The notes below the pieces were generated by a model. The model did no database searches, was not told the origin of the DNA, and saw only the letters and a list, made by a program, of their open reading frames with translations. Below, one piece after another: positions 18,431-27,534 of a DNA stretch of 64,000 nucleotides. The first letter of the stretch is position 1. The number at the start of each line of letters is the position of its first letter. A program made the translations under genes and the position numbers. The stretch is from Nitrospirales bacterium (GTDB taxonomy: Bacteria; Nitrospirota; Nitrospiria; Nitrospirales; UBA8639): contig JAHRAQ010000028.1 in the NCBI GenBank assembly GCA_020027205.1, positions 1 through 64,000 of the forward strand. Reading direction: 5' to 3'.

Positions 18431-19303
18431 TCACTTTATGGCTTCAACGTATAGAGATATGCGAGGAAGGGGGTCAAAATATTTTTCATTTCTAAGTTCC
18501 GGAATTCCGGATTGCAAATAACAAGACCGCCACACATTATCACTACAAAATCCCGCGCCCACGAGGAGTGTTTTCAATCTATCAAATGTAAACCAGGTTA
18601 CATGACGCCTGTGGTCGTGGCCATCCGGGAGTGTTGTTATTTCATTTTTCAATAAAAATTTTTCTCGGCCCAATTCATAGAATTGTCGTCGAATGTTGTC
18701 ATGTCCATCCCCATGGATTGACTCTTCTCTGGTTGTAAAATATTCCAGCAGATATGCTTCAAGCGGTCTGGTCATACCCTGTGCTACATGAGACTTAAAG
18801 ATTGCCCTGTAACTCTCAAAAAAATGTCGGTCATTTTTTTCGTATGCATCGCATGCAAGATCCGCATCGGGAACAACAATTCGTAATGTGCCGCCTGTTT
18901 TTAGAATACGCTTCATTTCTTTAAGGCAAAAACTCACGTTCTTCACTGGTATATGCTCAAGTGTATGCGAAGAATAGACAATGTCGCATGTTTCATCCGG
19001 TATGGGAAATGTTTTCTCAACGGACAGATCGACATTAAAGTCTATCAACTTTTTGCTAATCGGATACGATGCTGAAATATATTCCAAAACCCGCCAATGA
19101 TCTTTCAAAAAGATAAAACCACCGATGTTCAGGTAGAATGGTGTATCGGTGTATCGTTGAACGATTTTTCGTTTTTTGTGCAGTAAATATACATTTCTAT
19201 TTCTTGCGTACCAGAATGCTTTTCGTAGATTGGCAAAAATTTGCGGACAGTGATTTTCCAAAACTCTGGATATCTTCTGTTTCATCAACTCTCGCTTTCC
19301 CAC
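18431..19303 (-). CDS. Class I SAM-dependent methyltransferase
   Basis: A 290-aa protein with a Methyltransf_11-like core: YLNIGGFIFLKDHW near the N-terminus, then FPIPDETCDIVYSSHTLEHI and EMKRILKTGGTLRIVVPDAD. These are the motif II/III region seen in methyltransferases of glycan clusters. The glycine-rich motif I is not clear, so binding should be treated as likely and not proven. It probably O-methylates a sugar of the polysaccharide, but the sequence does not show the target. Confidence 0.75.
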   Translation of the reverse strand: MGKRELMKQKISRVLENHCPQIFANLRKAFWYARNRNVYLLHKKRKIVQRYTDTPFYLNIGGFIFLKDHWRVLEYISASYPISKKLIDFNVDLSVEKTFPIPDETCDIVYSSHTLEHIPVKNVSFCLKEMKRILKTGGTLRIVVPDADLACDAYEKNDRHFFESYRAIFKSHVAQGMTRPLEAYLLEYFTTREESIHGDGHDNIRRQFYELGREKFLLKNEITTLPDGHDHRRHVTWFTFDRLKTLLVGAGFCSDNVWRSCYLQSGIPELRNEKYFDPLPRISLYVEAIK

Positions 19304-19376
19304 GCTAAGCCCGTCACCTAGAGGAGTTTCACGAACTGTGTCTCCGGCGATAATCTGGCACTACGACCATCGGCTT

Positions 19377-20414
19377 TTATTGGATATGCTCCAACTTGAT
19401 ATGCTGGTCCATTTTTATGTCAACCAATGCGATTTTCCCCAATATGGCATTGTAGTGCTCTGCCCGTATTTCACCGACCCTTGGCCGTTTAACTCCGATA
19501 TTGTCTTTCGTAAATTTTTCGCCTTTTTTAATAGGCTTAATGGCCACAACAGTTGCGAAGGCAAAATCCATGGTAACCTGCTCTTCTTTGGTTACCCCTT
19601 TCATGCCACCACGCATCTGAGCCATCTCCATACTGCCACTAAGCAACTCGGATAGCGCTGCCGGATCCATTGAATTCACAATATCCGGGCCAGGTCTGTC
19701 CATGGAATCGGTAAAATGTCTCTCCAATATTGATGCCCCCAGTGCGACAGCGCCAAAACAGGCTAAATTTGAGGTAGTATGGTCGGACAAGCCAACGACC
19801 GCGCCGGGAAATGCTTTTTGTAATTCCTGCATTGCTCCCAATCGAACAAGATGCGAAGGAGTGGGATAAAGGTTTGTCGTATGCAACAGCGCATATGGAA
19901 CCGAAATTTTTTCCAGAATAGCAACGGTTTTTCGCACAGACTGAATATCATTCATCCCCGTGCTGACAATCATGGGTTTTCCAAATGAGGCTACATGTTC
20001 AACAAGCGGGTAGTGATTGCACTCTCCGGATCCTATTTTGTAAGCGCTGACTCCCATTTTTTCCAACCGGTCCGCCGCGGCCATCGAGAAAGGCGTGGAA
20101 AAAAAGATCATGCCTCTATCTTCAACATACTGTTTGAGCCGTTTTTCATCTTCTTCACTTAAAGAACAGCGCTCCATGAGGTTATAGAGAGAAACATCTG
20201 TGTTGCGGGGAATGATGTCTTTCGCTGCCTTGCTCATCTCATCATCAACAATATGTGTTTGATGTTTGATGATTTCAGCTCCCGCATTCTGCGCCGCATC
20301 GACCATCTTCAACGCGGTTTCCAAACTTCCCCCATGATTAATTCCAATTTCGACAATCACCAGAGGTGCGTATTTATAGCCTATTTTTCTGCCCTGTATC
20401 TCAATTTCGTTCAT
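19377..20414 (-). CDS. N-acetylneuraminate synthase family protein (NeuB/LegI type)
   Basis: Condenses phosphoenolpyruvate with ManNAc or a 2,4-diacetamido sugar to form a nine-carbon acid. From the ATG at 20414 it has 345 aa. [40 protein letters not shown] and GLSDHT are NeuB signatures. The C-terminus ([19 protein letters not shown]) is an SAF/antifreeze-like domain, which NeuB proteins use at the dimer interface. A GTG at 20423 would add three residues. Confidence 0.9.
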   Translation of the reverse strand: MNEIEIQGRKIGYKYAPLVIVEIGINHGGSLETALKMVDAAQNAGAEIIKHQTHIVDDEMSKAAKDIIPRNTDVSLYNLMERCSLSEEDEKRLKQYVEDRGMIFFSTPFSMAAADRLEKMGVSAYKIGSGECNHYPLVEHVASFGKPMIVSTGMNDIQSVRKTVAILEKISVPYALLHTTNLYPTPSHLVRLGAMQELQKAFPGAVVGLSDHTTSNLACFGAVALGASILERHFTDSMDRPGPDIVNSMDPAALSELLSGSMEMAQMRGGMKGVTKEEQVTMDFAFATVVAIKPIKKGEKFTKDNIGVKRPRVGEIRAEHYNAILGKIALVDIKMDQHIKLEHIQ

Positions 20415-20478
20415 ACAAAACACGCCCCACAGATAATCCGGTGTGCAAAATGGAACGCGACAGCTGGCGCAACATTAT

Positions 20479-21705
20479 TCATAATAATTCCTCAATGACA
20501 TTCACAACGTTATCGGTTGCATCTCCCACTTTCGGCAATCCCTTGGCCTGCTGTCCATCGGACAAGGCTTGTAGCACAGCATGTGGCAATCGTGTAAGGT
20601 CATCCACACCAACAGACATTCCCATCTTGTCGTAAGGTGCGCCATCCGAAAAGATAGATAGCCTAACATTGACTAACGGCTTGCCCAACAGAGCAGCCTG
20701 ATATCCAACAGTTGAAGCCATGACAATGACACAATCGCTTGATATCAGCACATTTCCCAAGTCGTCTTTCTTCGCCAGAGAAATTTCCACTCTATCCGGC
20801 AATGCACCATAAGAGGTTGTGTTATCATTGGGATGCGGACGAAAAATCACTCGAATATTCGGATATGTCTCTGCCAGTTTGTAAAGTTGAGCCTCTACCT
20901 TGCGGGGAAGCAGAGGATCCCCGATTTTGTCTGAATACGGATGTTGTTCAGGCTCAGCATTAAAGGCCCACAATACCACAATATCCTCGTCACTCCACCC
21001 CTTTCCTGCACGATATTTTGCCCTCACGCCAAAATCAAACAGGTCTGCCATACTATCAAATGCGGGATTGCCCGTTACAATCACATCGGCTACATTCCGG
21101 CCTGCTGTAACAAAATTTTGTTTCACGTAGTCAGAAATAACGCATATTTTATTCGAAAATCCCTCTTGCCCAAGCCATTTCATTCCAGCGAAACTAAAAA
21201 GGTCCACGAGGCAGATACTACGGATGCCAAGATTTCCAGCAGTCGCAATGGTGGCGCGCTCCGCCCTTGGAGCACTTGTAGCAACCACAAGATCCGGTTT
21301 TTCCGATTTCAGAAAACGCTCCATTACGGTCAAAGGATAAAACGATTGACGACCGCATTGATTTTTATAAATCCATGCCGCATCGTCAGCGTTATGGCGC
21401 AATTCTAAATCCACATAGGATAACCCCATGTATGCCACTGACTCTTCGTAGGAGACCGACTCATGAGATGTTGCCGAATCAAAAAGTTTCCTGCCCCATG
21501 CCAAGGCATACTGGTCGCCATTTCCCACTAAATCTTTGAAGCCAATATGTGGGATATTATTTTTCTCAAGCACAGAGCCGGCAGTGGTCAAACCAAGGAC
21601 AAGCAGTTCCAGATTTGGATTTCCTTGAAGCCTTTTTATGACGGGGACAAGCATGTTGACATGTCCGCCACCATAAGTAACAAAAACAATTTTCTTCTTA
21701 ACCAT
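20479..21705 (-). CDS. Putative GT-B glycosyltransferase
   Basis: A 408-aa protein opening VTYGGGHVNMLVPVIKRL, a typical GT-B/MurG-like N-terminal glycine loop. Later blocks FRPHPNDN and VIVMASTVGYQAALLGKPL resemble the donor-binding part of polysaccharide transferases and nucleotide-sugar epimerases of the same fold. The exact family is not recognised. It is the first minus-strand gene after the divergent gap with asnB and could head the operon with neuB. Transfer of the nonulosonic acid is a guess. Confidence 0.6.
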   Translation of the reverse strand: MVKKKIVFVTYGGGHVNMLVPVIKRLQGNPNLELLVLGLTTAGSVLEKNNIPHIGFKDLVGNGDQYALAWGRKLFDSATSHESVSYEESVAYMGLSYVDLELRHNADDAAWIYKNQCGRQSFYPLTVMERFLKSEKPDLVVATSAPRAERATIATAGNLGIRSICLVDLFSFAGMKWLGQEGFSNKICVISDYVKQNFVTAGRNVADVIVTGNPAFDSMADLFDFGVRAKYRAGKGWSDEDIVVLWAFNAEPEQHPYSDKIGDPLLPRKVEAQLYKLAETYPNIRVIFRPHPNDNTTSYGALPDRVEISLAKKDDLGNVLISSDCVIVMASTVGYQAALLGKPLVNVRLSIFSDGAPYDKMGMSVGVDDLTRLPHAVLQALSDGQQAKGLPKVGDATDNVVNVIEELL

Positions 21706-21896
21706 AAGACCCTAAAAAGCGTTGGCAGTAAAACAACCTGCCGTGATTATTTTGCAAGCAATTATGTTCATTGGCATGCCAAATAAACCGTCACCCAAGA
21801 GCCGGTTGCAATTAACATATTTTTTCCGCATACTTTTCCGGGCGTAACGAATGTGCCTACCTGTAACAATCAAAACCTGCACGATTGAGAATTTTT
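21706..21896. other. Divergent intergenic region (GT / asnB-like)
   Basis: 191 nt separate a minus-strand and a plus-strand start, so both island transcripts probably begin here. It is AT-rich, with a weak candidate promoter on the plus strand (separate entry). No gene is seen. Confidence 0.5.
21806..21834 (+). promoter_or_regulatory. Weak candidate sigma70 promoter for the asnB-like gene
   Basis: TTGCAA (21806-21811), a 17-nt spacer and CATACT (21829-21834); each box matches 4 of 6 consensus bases. The start codon is about 60 nt downstream. Confidence 0.3.
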
Positions 21897-23705
21897 ATGG
21901 GCGCAATATTTGGCATTATACCCCTCAAGTACTCTCTCCGGGACTTTGACAGGAGCAATTTCCCAAAAACGGGTACGATTTTGCAACGCGGAGGACCGGG
22001 GCACTTTGGCTTCCACGAGGAAGATAATGTCTTTATGGCCAGCTGTGGACTTTCAAGTGTTGATGTCCAAAATGACAATCAACCCTTTTACAGCAAAAAT
22101 AGCCATATCTGCGCCGTGCACAATGGGAAAATTTATAACTATCAGGAAATCAGGGAAGATCTTAAAGAAAAAGGATACCACTTTGAAACTTGTTCTGACA
22201 CAGAAGTTATTCTGAAAGCCTACATGGAATACGGCAAAGATTGCGTTCAACGATTTAATGGCATGTTCGGTTTTGCCATTTATGACAAAAAACAAAAACG
22301 AGTTTTGCTGTACAGAGACCGGTACGGGGTCAAGCCATTATTTCTTTACCGAGACGAACGTTCTTTTTGTTTTGCTTCGGAAATAAAAGCGTTTTGGAGT
22401 ATGGGATTGGAGAAAGTTTTTGATTTGAGTCACCTGTCTTTGTTTTTGAAGTTTGGATATCTTCCCTACCCCTTTACCCTATTCAAGAATGTATCTCAAT
22501 TGAAACCGGGCCATTTTCTGGAAATTGCCATTGCATCAGGAGAGATTCAAGAAAAGCGCTGGTGGGATTGGAAGTATAACGAAAAAAAATCACGGCAAGA
22601 AACCGAACTCATTGACGAATTTTATGAACTTTTTAGCGATTCGATTCGCATTAGAACCAGTTCTGACGTGCCTTGTGGGGCTTTTCTGTCAGGGGGTGTG
22701 GACTCATCCATGATTGTCGGGCAAATGAGTTCATTGGGCATCAAAGATATAAACACCTACAGCATAAGTTTCACCGGAACAAAATTTGATGAGACTCGCT
22801 ACGCAAGGCAAGTGGCTAATTTATTTAAAGCACGGAACAAAACAAAAAATTTTAATCAAAATTCGTTGGGTTTATGGGAAAGGGTTTTATTTAATACCGA
22901 CCAGCCTCACGCCGACGTCTCATTCCTACCTAAATACCAACTATCGAAACTGGCCGCGGAAGATGTTGAGGTTGTTCTCACCGGCGATGGTGGCGATGCG
23001 GTTTTTGCCGGGGAACCCATATACGCCGAGGTGTATGACAAGCAACAATGCGGCACGGGTGATATTGTCAATTTATTTTTGAAAATTAATGCCGTATTCA
23101 GCAACAAATTCATTTCCCAGACGTCATGTGATGCAAACATTGATTTGCCGACAGAACTACTCTACCAGCATGTGGAAAGCGTCAAACATTGGGAACCTCT
23201 CGACAGAATTCTGTACTTGGATTTTCAAACCCTTCTCGTCGGCAATACCTTGGTGAAACCGGATCGTATGGGCATAGCTCATCATATCGAATCGAGAATC
23301 CCTTTCATGGATTATCGCGTTGTTGATTTTGGCTTCAACTTACCTTGTTGCATGAAGACCACCAAGAAAAAGACTAGGGCCTTTCAGAAAAATTCTGCCT
23401 TGCGATTGCTACCGAGTGAAATTATTGACAGACCAAAGGGCATGTTCACTGTTCCCATTACAGAATGGGAAGAAGGTTCATTATTTTCCATGGCAGAATC
23501 CATTATACAAAAAAGCACAAGGGAGATTTTGGGGTCACCTAACGTGGAAAATCTGCTAAGCGCACATCGAAAAAACCCCAAGGAAACATTACGGGCTGTG
23601 CGTGCCTTGATTGCCTTTCAAATCTGGCACGCGCAACATTTTGAACCAGGAGAGTTGGATCGTATTCGTACATATTTCAACGCGCGAGCGAATGATTGTA
23701 CCTGA
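21897..23705 (+). CDS. Asparagine synthetase-like amidotransferase with degenerate glutaminase domain
   Basis: A 602-aa homologue of AsnB. The C-terminal synthetase half looks active, with PP-loop FLSGGVDSSM at about residues 264-272 and LTGDGGDAVFAGEP. The N-terminal glutaminase half is altered. It starts MGAIFG where active enzymes start MCGI(F/A)G, so nucleophile Cys2 is Gly. The GHRRLSIID-type Arg segment is ASCGLSSVDV, and NGEIYNY is NGKIYNY (Glu to Lys at 78). SDTEVIL is kept. The ATG at 21897 fits the family start, and no frameshift is needed. It may use free or partner-supplied ammonia to amidate a sugar acid in the glycan. Such homologues (WbpS-like) are known in O-antigen clusters. 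Confidence 0.85.
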   Translation: MGAIFGIIPLKYSLRDFDRSNFPKTGTILQRGGPGHFGFHEEDNVFMASCGLSSVDVQNDNQPFYSKNSHICAVHNGKIYNYQEIREDLKEKGYHFETCSDTEVILKAYMEYGKDCVQRFNGMFGFAIYDKKQKRVLLYRDRYGVKPLFLYRDERSFCFASEIKAFWSMGLEKVFDLSHLSLFLKFGYLPYPFTLFKNVSQLKPGHFLEIAIASGEIQEKRWWDWKYNEKKSRQETELIDEFYELFSDSIRIRTSSDVPCGAFLSGGVDSSMIVGQMSSLGIKDINTYSISFTGTKFDETRYARQVANLFKARNKTKNFNQNSLGLWERVLFNTDQPHADVSFLPKYQLSKLAAEDVEVVLTGDGGDAVFAGEPIYAEVYDKQQCGTGDIVNLFLKINAVFSNKFISQTSCDANIDLPTELLYQHVESVKHWEPLDRILYLDFQTLLVGNTLVKPDRMGIAHHIESRIPFMDYRVVDFGFNLPCCMKTTKKKTRAFQKNSALRLLPSEIIDRPKGMFTVPITEWEEGSLFSMAESIIQKSTREILGSPNVENLLSAHRKNPKETLRAVRALIAFQIWHAQHFEPGELDRIRTYFNARANDCT

Positions 23706-24265
23706 AATTTTTCAAAAGATTGCTTGATGTATGTTTCGCCCTGCCGGCTGTTATTATTCTAGCTCCCCTTTTTTTGCTCATCGCAATCGTCATAAAAATA
23801 ACATCGCGGGGCACTACCCTCTACAAACAGACGAGGGTTGGGAAAAATTGCCACCCTTTTTTGCTGTACAAATTCAGAACCATGAAACCATTTTCAGATC
23901 AGGAAGGGATAAGCACACAAAGAAATGATCCTCGTATTACCGGCGTCGGACGTTTTTTGCGACTGATGTCCATAGATGAACTTCCACAATTTGCAAACAT
24001 CATCAAAGGGGATATGAGTTTTATCGGCCCACGGCCTGCGACACTCATTCAGGCCCCAACTTACTCTGAAGAAGATTGGGTCAAACGCCACCATGTCCGT
24101 CCAGGCATCACAGGACTTGCCCAAGTCAACGGCCGGTCAAAATCGGACTTTGATCGTCGGCTCATGTATGATTTGCAGTATGTTGATTCCGTTTCGTTCA
24201 AGATGGATATGATCATTCTCTTTAAAACCGTCTTCGTTGTCTTTAATCCACGTAATGCCAATTAA
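23696..24265 (+). CDS. Initiating sugar-phosphate transferase (PglC/WcaJ family)
   Basis: Transfers the first sugar-1-phosphate to undecaprenyl phosphate at the inner membrane. At 189 aa it matches the short PglC-type form: one N-terminal hydrophobic segment (about 9-30), then FLLYKFRTMKPF, SIDELPQF, GDMSFIGPRPAT and RPGITGLAQVNGR. The start is a TTG at 23696 directly after an in-frame TGA, overlapping the asnB-like stop by 10 nt, so the two genes are coupled. With the PglF-type dehydratase nearby, a bacillosamine-like first sugar is plausible, but the matching aminotransferase and acetyltransferase are not in the window. Confidence 0.9.
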   Translation: MYLKFFKRLLDVCFALPAVIILAPLFLLIAIVIKITSRGTTLYKQTRVGKNCHPFLLYKFRTMKPFSDQEGISTQRNDPRITGVGRFLRLMSIDELPQFANIIKGDMSFIGPRPATLIQAPTYSEEDWVKRHHVRPGITGLAQVNGRSKSDFDRRLMYDLQYVDSVSFKMDMIILFKTVFVVFNPRNAN

Positions 24266-24365
24266 TCGCACAGCCAGAACTCACAAACTGACCCCCTGCC
24301 CACGCACTCCACGATCCCCTGAAACAGTCGGCGCCAGCCTTGTCTTGTATTTGGTCAACATCCAT

Positions 24366-25598
24366 TTAATCATTCGGCAAACCACGACTCAACACAAAAA
24401 GCGTGAATGAACCCATGATGTATCCGACAGATATACCCAAAGCCAGCGCGAAGGCAACAGGAACATGATACACCAGAACAGCCAACACCGCTCCCGCCAG
24501 CACCACATACTGGATTCCCCTGCCAAACAGGACAAAAGGTCTCATCCGATTTCGCGCCATAAAAAACGATTTTAATGTCACAAAAGGGCTGAACGCCAGA
24601 ACCATCCCTGCCATCGCCTGCAATAAAGGAACAACCGGCTCCCATTGCATCCCAAATAGCATGGGGATGACGGGATTCGCCCACAACAAAATCGCCACGA
24701 CAATCATCCCTAACGGAATCAATTGAAAGGCAATCGCCTGCGCCAGACTGCGAGTGCGACGGTCCTGGGCCACGCGATGGCTGAAATAGTTGTACGCCAT
24801 TCTTTCCGTCGCCGGCGCCATCAGGTTGTGCGGGATACCGGCCAATCGTCGCGCTTGAAAAAAATATCCCGCGGCCTTTTCACCGGCCATCCAGCCCACC
24901 ATCAACATGACCAATCGTTCAAAAAACTCTTCCAACCATCCATCCAGCCAAAACCCGCGAAACTTGCGATACAGCGCTTTCCAGTCATGCAATGACAACC
25001 AGCGCGGGCGATATTTGGGAATACCTCCAGCGAAGCAAAGACCGGAAAATACGCCAACGGCATTGATGAATCCCCGCACATACAGCACCGAGGCCCCCAT
25101 CCCCAATGCCGCGCCGGTCGCGGCAAACACTTGAGCAACCCAGTGCGCGCCGGATTCTATCAGAACAAGATTTTTGTAATGAAAGTTGCGTTCATAATAC
25201 GCTGATTCAGCCAAAACCCAATGTGAGGCCATGGTGCTCAACAAAAGCATACCGGCCCACCGATCCCACAATCCGATCAGCCAGAGCAGGCACAAGGATA
25301 CGATCCCCAACGCAACCAGTTCAAAAACCAACGCGCCAAAGAGAATGTCTTTCCGACCTGACTCAAGTTCCTGGGAAGATTCACGGATAATAATATGATT
25401 GATCCGGAGATTCACGGTGCCGGAGACCAGCCCGATTGCCGCATGGATCAAGGCAAAACGGCCGAATTCTTCCGGCAGCAAATACCATACCAGCACCAGA
25501 TTCGAAAAAAATGCGACGACGGCTCGCCCGGCTCCGCCCCCCAACATCCACAAACAATTTGAAACGATGGCGTTGGCTGATATGTTTTTATCGCTCAA
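24366..25598 (-). CDS. Wzx-type polysaccharide flippase (MOP superfamily)
   Basis: A 410-aa integral membrane protein with about 11-12 hydrophobic segments spread along its length. The start NAIVSNCLWMLGGGAGRAVV and LVWYLLPEEFGRFAL resemble the first helices of oligosaccharide flippases, which move lipid-linked repeat units across the inner membrane. It lies at the right edge of the island and is convergent with the initiating transferase. Its base composition is intermediate between island and chromosome. The family varies widely, so the subclass is uncertain. Confidence 0.82.
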   Translation of the reverse strand: MSDKNISANAIVSNCLWMLGGGAGRAVVAFFSNLVLVWYLLPEEFGRFALIHAAIGLVSGTVNLRINHIIIRESSQELESGRKDILFGALVFELVALGIVSLCLLWLIGLWDRWAGMLLLSTMASHWVLAESAYYERNFHYKNLVLIESGAHWVAQVFAATGAALGMGASVLYVRGFINAVGVFSGLCFAGGIPKYRPRWLSLHDWKALYRKFRGFWLDGWLEEFFERLVMLMVGWMAGEKAAGYFFQARRLAGIPHNLMAPATERMAYNYFSHRVAQDRRTRSLAQAIAFQLIPLGMIVVAILLWANPVIPMLFGMQWEPVVPLLQAMAGMVLAFSPFVTLKSFFMARNRMRPFVLFGRGIQYVVLAGAVLAVLVYHVPVAFALALGISVGYIMGSFTLFVLSRGLPND

Positions 25599-26021
25599 GA
25601 TTGCCTAAGTGAGTTATTTCGAATCAATGTCTGTCCGCGCTCATCCACGTATTGACGACACACCGTAAAACGCGACGCAGCGGGGCGCAACGATAAACCG
25701 ATTGACGTTTTGATGCAAATGGAGGGAGGGGTCCACCACCTATGGCGCTCCGGTTGGTGTTCGGCAGGGTATTGCAGTAGCGATTGCGAGACGAGAGCAC
25801 AGTGCGAGGGGAGGCAGACATGGCAGACTCTCCTCTCTGTGTCATGCCCGACCCCCGACTACTACTTTCGGGGGCATGCATTTTTAATCGGGCATCCAAT
25901 CCTTCAGTCGTCTTTTCCTTCTGTTCGGACGAGGAAACAGAAGGACTGGGTGCCCGCCTACTTCTATCCACCACCACTCCCAACCTCATTCGCCATGCCG
26001 TCATTCCAAGCGCGTCGGCGC
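25599..26021. repeat. Gap with one decayed family A element, no gene seen
   Basis: A worn family A copy lies at about 25848-25970, with arms CCCGACTACTACTTTCGGGG and TAATCGGGCATCCAATCC and a centre CTTCTGTTCGGACGAGG. It is the first repeat copy to the right of the island. The 300-aa minus-strand frame over this gap overlaps the next gene and has no family character. Confidence 0.6.
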
Positions 26022-27269
26022 TCACGGACACAGCGCGCCGACCGGGATGACGGCGACGCCGTCTTTGCGTTGATAACCGTAGCCGGTGCTGACAATCACG
26101 CCGATGGCGCCTGGCGCGCCGCGTTTTTTGAGATTGACTCGCTCGCGGAATTTCAACAACGTTGCCGCGGCTTCGTCCACTTGGTCGGCGCCCAACTTCA
26201 CTTCCAACGCACACCACGCGCCACTTCGGTCTTCGACAACGGCATCCACTTCCAGACCGGTGTTGTCGCGGTAGTGATAGACCTGCGCATCGGCGGCGTC
26301 GGCATACACCGACAAGTCGCGGAACACCAGCGACTCGAACAACAAACCGAGCAGGTTTAAATCCCCGACCAGTCGATCCGGCGTGGCGCCAAGCGCGGCA
26401 ACCGCCAGCGACGGATCGGCAAAGTGCCGCTTTGCTGATTTGCGCAGAACAGATCGAGAGCGCAGGTGCGTGAACCATGCGGGTTGTTCTTCGACGATCA
26501 TCAACCGACACAACGCCGACAGACAATCGCGCACGGTGTCATCGCTCAATGCGCCGTTGGTGCCGCTCGCATCAGCGGCAATGGTGCGTACGGTGACAGG
26601 CATCGCCACATTGCGTGCAAGCGAGCGCAGGATGCGGGCGACCATGGACGGGTCACGCCGCACGCCGTCCACGCGCGCAATGTCGCTGCGTTGAATCTCG
26701 TGCAGGTAATCGCGTTGCGCATTCAATGCAGCCTTGAGCGGCAACTTATAATGCGCGGGCCAGCCGCCGATGCACAGGCGCTCGACCATCTCGCCGAAAT
26801 CAAGGCCCGAGTCGGCGCAGTTGGCAAACCGCCCGGCCAGTAGCGCACGCAACGACACCTTGGCCGAGGAGTGGCCGCTTTCGAACAAACTCATTGTGCG
26901 CAGACGCAGGCGGGAGATTCGGCCGGCACCGGTGTGGCGCGTGATGTCGTCCACCGGCACTGCCGAGCCGGTCAGGATGAATTGCCCCGGCCGGCCACGC
27001 GCATCCACCGCGCGCCGCAGGTGATTCCAGATGGCCGGCTCCACCTGCCATTCATCAATCAACCGAGGCGTCTTCCCCTCAAGCACCAGCGCCGGGTCCA
27101 GCGCCACGGCGCGACGCGCGTTGGCATCCACATCCAGCAACACCTCGCTGCGGGCGACCCGTCGGGCCAGTGTGGTCTTGCCACAGGCCTTCGGGCCTTC
27201 GACCACCAGGACGCGGGATGATGCCAGTCGTTTGGTGAGGATGGTTTGTGCTATACGTCGTTGATACAT
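26022..27269 (-). CDS. AAA ATPase with DUF4143 domain
   Basis: A 415-aa protein of the widespread AAA_14/DUF4143 type. The P-loop is VVEGPKACGKTTLARRVA, the Walker B-like region is PRLIDEWQ, and FILTGSAVPVDD is the sensor block. The C-terminal half carries LLGLLFESLVFRDLSVYAD and YHYRDNTGLEVDAVVEDR, the nuclease-like DUF4143 signature. The cellular role of the family is unknown. The gene stands alone, with a tandem repeat directly upstream of its start, which suggests it arrived with mobile DNA. Confidence 0.85.
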   Translation of the reverse strand: MYQRRIAQTILTKRLASSRVLVVEGPKACGKTTLARRVARSEVLLDVDANARRAVALDPALVLEGKTPRLIDEWQVEPAIWNHLRRAVDARGRPGQFILTGSAVPVDDITRHTGAGRISRLRLRTMSLFESGHSSAKVSLRALLAGRFANCADSGLDFGEMVERLCIGGWPAHYKLPLKAALNAQRDYLHEIQRSDIARVDGVRRDPSMVARILRSLARNVAMPVTVRTIAADASGTNGALSDDTVRDCLSALCRLMIVEEQPAWFTHLRSRSVLRKSAKRHFADPSLAVAALGATPDRLVGDLNLLGLLFESLVFRDLSVYADAADAQVYHYRDNTGLEVDAVVEDRSGAWCALEVKLGADQVDEAAATLLKFRERVNLKKRGAPGAIGVIVSTGYGYQRKDGVAVIPVGALCP

Positions 27270-27315
27270 AAGCGTTTTTTGTCTCTACCATGGAAATTAT
27301 TTGCATTATAATATG

Positions 27316-27396
27316 GACATTGTAACGATTTCAATAGTGAATTTGTAACGTTTTTAGTAGTGAAATTGTAACCGTTTTAGTAGTGACATTGTAACG
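27316..27396. repeat. 23-bp tandem repeat, about 3.5 copies, TTGTAACG core
   Basis: Units begin at 27316, 27339, 27362 and 27385 (partial). Each reads GA(C/A)(A/T)TTGTAAC followed by a T-rich stretch ending (A/T)AGT. It lies 46 nt upstream of the DUF4143 ATPase start. Iterated subterminal repeats of this style occur at ends of some insertion sequences (IS21-like), but no transposase is in the window. It could also be an iteron-type operator. There is no terminal inverted repeat to decide. Confidence 0.85.
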
Positions 27397-27411
27397 TTCG
27401 CAAGCGGGGCC

Positions 27412-27529
27412 ACGCAGAATTTTTCGTCGCAGGCAAGGCGGACGGCGCAGGGAGCGAGGGAGGCGTGCTTCCGGCACGTTGACCGAGCGCCCAGGCCGCC
27501 CAACGCAACATGCGGCGAAAAATACAAGC
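27412..27529. repeat. Family B repeat element, MITE-like (copy 1)
   Basis: About 118 bp bounded by imperfect inverted ends, GCAGAATTTTTCGTCGC on the left and GCGGCGAAAAATACAAGC on the right. A palindrome in the middle (GTGCTTCCGGCAC) adds another hairpin. A diverged, inverted copy lies at 34495-34610, and bare end fragments occur at about 29050-29073 and 33207-33225. It has no coding capacity. Confidence 0.7.
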
Positions 27530-27534
27530 AGCCC

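Noticed and set aside
21885..21900. Frameshift or wrong start hiding Cys2 of the asnB-like protein
   Set aside because: The start region reads cleanly as MGAIFG from a good ATG, and other glutaminase residues are also changed, so true decay is more likely.
25624..26526. Minus-strand 300-aa frame beside the flippase
   Set aside because: Overlaps the DUF4143 gene in another frame and crosses a decayed repeat; no family similarity.
27316..27396. CRISPR array
   Set aside because: The 23-bp units are directly adjacent with no spacers, and no cas genes are present.
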